Assembly (NCBI GenBank): GCA_012295225.1 | Contig: WMKK01000007.1 | Location: 187,231-251,230 of the forward strand | Direction of reading: 5' to 3' | Source of the DNA: Ostreococcus mediterraneus | Lineage: Eukaryota > Chlorophyta > Mamiellophyceae > Mamiellales > Bathycoccaceae | Length of the DNA stretch: 64,000 nucleotides | In this document: piece after piece, positions 61,345 to 64,000 of the stretch | Layout of the letters: the number at the start of each line of letters is the position of its first letter | How positions within the stretch are numbered: the stretch's first letter is position 1 | Translations under genes and position numbers: made by a program | Notes under the pieces: generated by a model | The model's input: only the letters and a program-made list of their open reading frames with translations | The model's database searches: none | Told to the model about the DNA's origin: nothing

Positions 61345-62535
61345 TTATTTCGTGGACAACGCCTTTTCCATGTGAGCAATTTGAGCGCGCCACGTAGAAA
61401 TTTTGGAGCTCAATTCCTTCCATTGTTCCCCACCGAACATACGATCGGTACATCTAGTGAAAACTACGAGCTGCTTAGCTTGGTCCATTTTAGCATCGAC
61501 GACAGACGCACCAACCGCGCGCACAATCAACTCCTCAACCTCGCCAGCCTCACACTGCAACGCCTCCTTCACCTCCGCATACGTCACTTCACCCTTCTTG
61601 CCAAGCGTCGAAAGCGCCATCGAACGCATTTTTGCGAAGCAATCGCTTTCGGACAAACCCAAGCCAGAGATCAACTTACCATCTGACTTAATCAAAGAAT
61701 TGTAATCGCTCACCGACCCAGTCAAGAGCGTGGATAACAACTTGAACACGCCTTGGTTGGATTTTTGCAAGTCTTGCACCGCTTTGAGTTCTAAGAAATC
61801 CCCCTCGAACATCGTCGGAGAGTTGATGAATGCAAGCGCAGCTTCTTTGGCGATATCCGCGGCTTCAGCAACCGATCCGGCGTCGCCCTCGAACGTCGCT
61901 AAATATTTGATCAGGCACGCAAACAACTCTTCGTCAGTGCTCTCCAAGTCTTTCAGCAGCTTGATGCAAAGCGCCAATACGCGTCTTTGCGTCGCCGCAT
62001 CCTCTCCCCATGCCGTGACGTTCGCACTTGCATGTGCCACAAGAGTGGGTAACACGTCTTGTCGCTTCGCCTCCTTTGCGTACGCAGCGATCGCCTCAAA
62101 CAATCCGAACTTCCCCGCCCCAGCCTTCGCGTCGTTGTACACAGAAATCGCACATCTCATGCGCAATTCCACGCGTTCGCTCGCACTCGCCGTGACACAT
62201 TCCATAACACGTTTCATTGATCCTTCGTCCTCTCGCGCCAAGTTCGCCATAACGTGCACCACTCCCGCCGTCTCCTTGTCCCCGCCGTCGGAGAACAGCG
62301 TCGGCGCCGCCTCGATCAAAGCCCCGAGCACTTCCGCATCCGTCTTCGCCATCAACGCCTTGGCGTACTTCTCCGCTTCGCCATCTACCACCTCAACGCT
62401 CGCCTTGCCATCCTCCCCTTCCGTGCCAGGCGCCACCACCGAACTCGCCCGTTCGGTTTCGCCGTGGATCAAAACCCCCAAGACCTCGCACGCGCTCTGC
62501 AGCGCTCGGCGTGGTTCGTGTTCGACGAACACCAT
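61345..62535 (-). CDS. Translation initiation factor eIF3 subunit M (PCI domain)
   Basis: 396 residues from the ATG at 62535 (human eIF3m has 374). Helical repeats lead to a PCI domain in the last ~170 residues: FEGDFLELKAVQDLQKS, VFKLLSTLLTGSVSDYNSL, CFAKMRSMALSTLGKKGEVTYAEVKEALQ, VEELIVRAVGASVVDAKMDQAKQLVVFTRCTDRMFGGEQW. The stretch VxxKMDQxxxxVxVxRxTxRxFxxxQW is typical of eIF3m. The subunit stabilises the eIF3 octamer on the 40S ribosome. COP9 CSN7 shares the fold, but the motif order and length favour eIF3m. Divergent from RAD51D (161 bases between ATGs). Confidence 0.9.
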   Translation of the reverse strand: MVFVEHEPRRALQSACEVLGVLIHGETERASSVVAPGTEGEDGKASVEVVDGEAEKYAKALMAKTDAEVLGALIEAAPTLFSDGGDKETAGVVHVMANLAREDEGSMKRVMECVTASASERVELRMRCAISVYNDAKAGAGKFGLFEAIAAYAKEAKRQDVLPTLVAHASANVTAWGEDAATQRRVLALCIKLLKDLESTDEELFACLIKYLATFEGDAGSVAEAADIAKEAALAFINSPTMFEGDFLELKAVQDLQKSNQGVFKLLSTLLTGSVSDYNSLIKSDGKLISGLGLSESDCFAKMRSMALSTLGKKGEVTYAEVKEALQCEAGEVEELIVRAVGASVVDAKMDQAKQLVVFTRCTDRMFGGEQWKELSSKISTWRAQIAHMEKALSTK

Positions 62536-62696
62536 GCTTCGTGTAGCGCGTGTGATCGATCCCAGGTGTGAACGTGTGCGGCACCACTGTTGGGTCGTCG
62601 ACCGTCGTCGTCGTCGTCGTGTGTCGTCGTCGCGCCAACGCCAACGCCAACGCCACCCATCGATCGCGAGCCACGCATCGGTCGCCGCCATTTTCC

Positions 62697-63782
62697 ATGG
62701 TGACGCCGAATGTCCGAACATTTGCGCGCGCCCGCCTCCTCCCACCCGGTGTCGCCCGTCCTTCACCCGCAGTCGTCGGTGGGGAGATGGACGAGGACGA
62801 CGCGGACGTGGATGACGGGGGAGATGACGTCATCGTGAACCCCACACGCGTGCGACGAACTATGGAACGCACGATGCGCATGACACGCGTGTTGTGTGAT
62901 GGCATCGATCGAGGAGGAGGAGGACACGCTCGTGGGACGACGAATCACCAGTGGTTTGCGTTGGAGGAGATTATGCACGAAGTCAACGCCAACGCCGTGG
63001 ATGGTACGGTGATTGAACGACAGTTGAGCTTGTTGAATTTCTTACCCACTGGGTGCGATGGCATTGATGACGTCTTGGGAGGGGGGTTGAGACAAGGGCA
63101 AGTTACAGAGATTACCGGGCCGAGCGCGTGCGGAAAGACGCAAGTGTGCTTGTCCGCGGCGGCGTCTGCGGCTGCACTTGGGCATCGCGTGGTGTACGTA
63201 GACACCACGGGAGGATTTTCTGGGTCACGCATTCGGGATTTTCATCGTGGGTTCGTCACTGAGGATGCCGATAAGCAGGAAGTGGCTGAACATTTGAAAC
63301 AAACGTTGAATTTGATTGCCATTCATCGCGTGCACGACGTGTTTACGTTGTTGAATCTGTTATCGCAACTCGGGGAAGAGGCGAGCGAGGACGATAATAA
63401 TCCTGAACATGCCACCATGGGCTTGCTCGTTATTGATTCTTTATCATCTTTGCTCTCGCCATTACTCACAAAGGCGCATCATCAAGGATATACCATCATG
63501 GCTACTGTCGCCGCGATGTTGCGCGGGTTGGCGACGACGCGCAAGACGGCGGTGCTCTACACCAATCACACCGTAAGCACTGGCCAAGACGCCGCAGCAG
63601 ACGACCAAGGTGGAAATCTCAAACCAGCTCTTGGCACGCGCTGGACTTCCATGCCTCATCGTCGATTGCGGTTGTCTAAAATCCCGGGCACCGGTTGGAA
63701 CTCAGCCTCTGTCATTTACGGCGTGAGCGCAAAACCCGTCAAATATCGCGTCGGGCGTAACAACATTCACAGTGATTCTTAA
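62697..63782 (+). CDS. RAD51D recombinase paralogue
   Basis: 361 residues from the ATG at 62697 (62787 is an alternative, giving ~331, closer to the human 328). RecA/RAD51 core: LPTGCDGIDDVLGGGLRQGQVTEITGPSACGKTQVCL (Walker A GPSACGKT), VVYVDTTGGFSGSRI, MGLLVIDSLSSLLSPLL (Walker B), TNHTVSTGQD and the RAD51D-type tail LKPALGTRWTSMPHRRLRL. RAD51D acts with RAD51B, RAD51C and XRCC2 in homologous recombination and replication-fork repair. The N-terminal segment is basic and might include organelle-targeting residues. Confidence 0.87.
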   Translation: MVTPNVRTFARARLLPPGVARPSPAVVGGEMDEDDADVDDGGDDVIVNPTRVRRTMERTMRMTRVLCDGIDRGGGGHARGTTNHQWFALEEIMHEVNANAVDGTVIERQLSLLNFLPTGCDGIDDVLGGGLRQGQVTEITGPSACGKTQVCLSAAASAAALGHRVVYVDTTGGFSGSRIRDFHRGFVTEDADKQEVAEHLKQTLNLIAIHRVHDVFTLLNLLSQLGEEASEDDNNPEHATMGLLVIDSLSSLLSPLLTKAHHQGYTIMATVAAMLRGLATTRKTAVLYTNHTVSTGQDAAADDQGGNLKPALGTRWTSMPHRRLRLSKIPGTGWNSASVIYGVSAKPVKYRVGRNNIHSDS

Positions 63783-64000
63783 CGCGCGCGCTTCGCACTC
63801 ATTCTTTTGTTCTTTTGATGTTTGTAATCATATAGTACTGTATTGTAGCTGTGTTTTATTCGCCGTCTACTCTCGCCTTCTCGCGACGCGAGCGCTCGAA
63901 AACCACACCAGCGAAAGGTGGACATTGCCCTCGCACACCACATACCCAAGCGCGCGCTTTTCGTTCGTGCGCGTGTGAGTGAGTGCACGCGCGTGTGAGT
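63783..64000 (+). other. Terminal intergenic region
   Basis: 218 bases after RAD51D running off the window. It contains an AT-rich stretch (63805-63870), probable 3' UTR, and short GTGTGAGTGAG repeats at the edge. No coding sequence is supported. Confidence 0.35.

Noticed and set aside
61730-62815. 361-residue open frame opposite eIF3m
   Set aside because: Antisense shadow of a Ser/Ala-rich kind; eIF3m PCI motifs are on the minus strand.

Overview
The window is gene-dense nuclear DNA from a very small green alga. It most resembles Ostreococcus or a close relative in the Mamiellales (picoplanktonic prasinophytes). The evidence is convergent: plant-type proteins (a MOR1/XMAP215 microtubule polymerase, an EDR1/CTR1-type Raf kinase, a chloroplast ABC1K8-like kinase, a GARP/LUX-type transcription factor, plastid GGPP synthase); a chlorophyllide a oxygenase half-protein lacking its Rieske domain, a split known from Mamiellales; an FTO homologue, a family described from vertebrates and marine algae; a fused FO synthase; high GC; mostly intronless genes; a few short GT-AG introns; and intergenic gaps often of 50 to 200 bases. 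Two ambiguous bases (904, 4356) suggest a draft assembly.

Layout. 1-6 kb: two-unit polyubiquitin, elongin C, a hot-dog thioesterase, and a spliced gene that reads as a SYCP2/ASY3-like meiotic chromosome-axis protein. 6-13 kb: ABC1K8-like kinase, a spliced E2 enzyme, an ankyrin-like protein, ribonucleotide reductase R2 and spliced QCR8, with duplicated pieces of the ABC1K 3' end scattered between them. 13-26 kb: Raf-like kinase, MOR1, GGPP synthase, PurD and a small unknown. 26-36.7 kb: coiled-coil protein, spliced alpha-tubulin, helical-repeat protein, DGAT2-like acyltransferase, ULP/SENP protease and a small unknown. 36.8-43.6 kb: FO synthase, the Rieske-less CAO subunit, FTO and a LUX-like GARP factor. 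44-51.5 kb: a remarkable ERO1-fumarate reductase-cytochrome b5 fusion, a coiled-coil protein, a histidine phosphatase and a lumenal TPR protein. 51.6-64 kb: spliced BolA-like protein, an ankyrin/DEDDy-exonuclease/RING protein, an alpha/beta hydrolase, a telobox Myb protein, a GT-A-like protein, a possible methyltransferase, ATG16, eIF3m and RAD51D.

Neighbours are mostly unrelated housekeeping genes, as expected in a compact eukaryotic nucleus. Functional themes do recur: chloroplast and light (ABC1K8, GGPPS, CAO, FO synthase, LUX-like factor), recombination and telomeres (axis protein, RAD51D, telobox Myb, R2), ubiquitin/SUMO/autophagy (polyubiquitin, elongin C, E2, ULP, RING protein, ATG16) and microtubules (MOR1, alpha-tubulin).

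The best candidate for an undescribed system is 44173-47679. It is a secreted-pathway protein joining the ER disulfide oxidase ERO1, a soluble fumarate reductase and cytochrome b5 in one reading frame, implying oxidative folding wired to fumarate. No mobile elements, virus-like elements, CRISPR arrays or RNA genes could be supported. Starts were set at ATG codons from family comparison recalled from memory; nothing was searched or computed.
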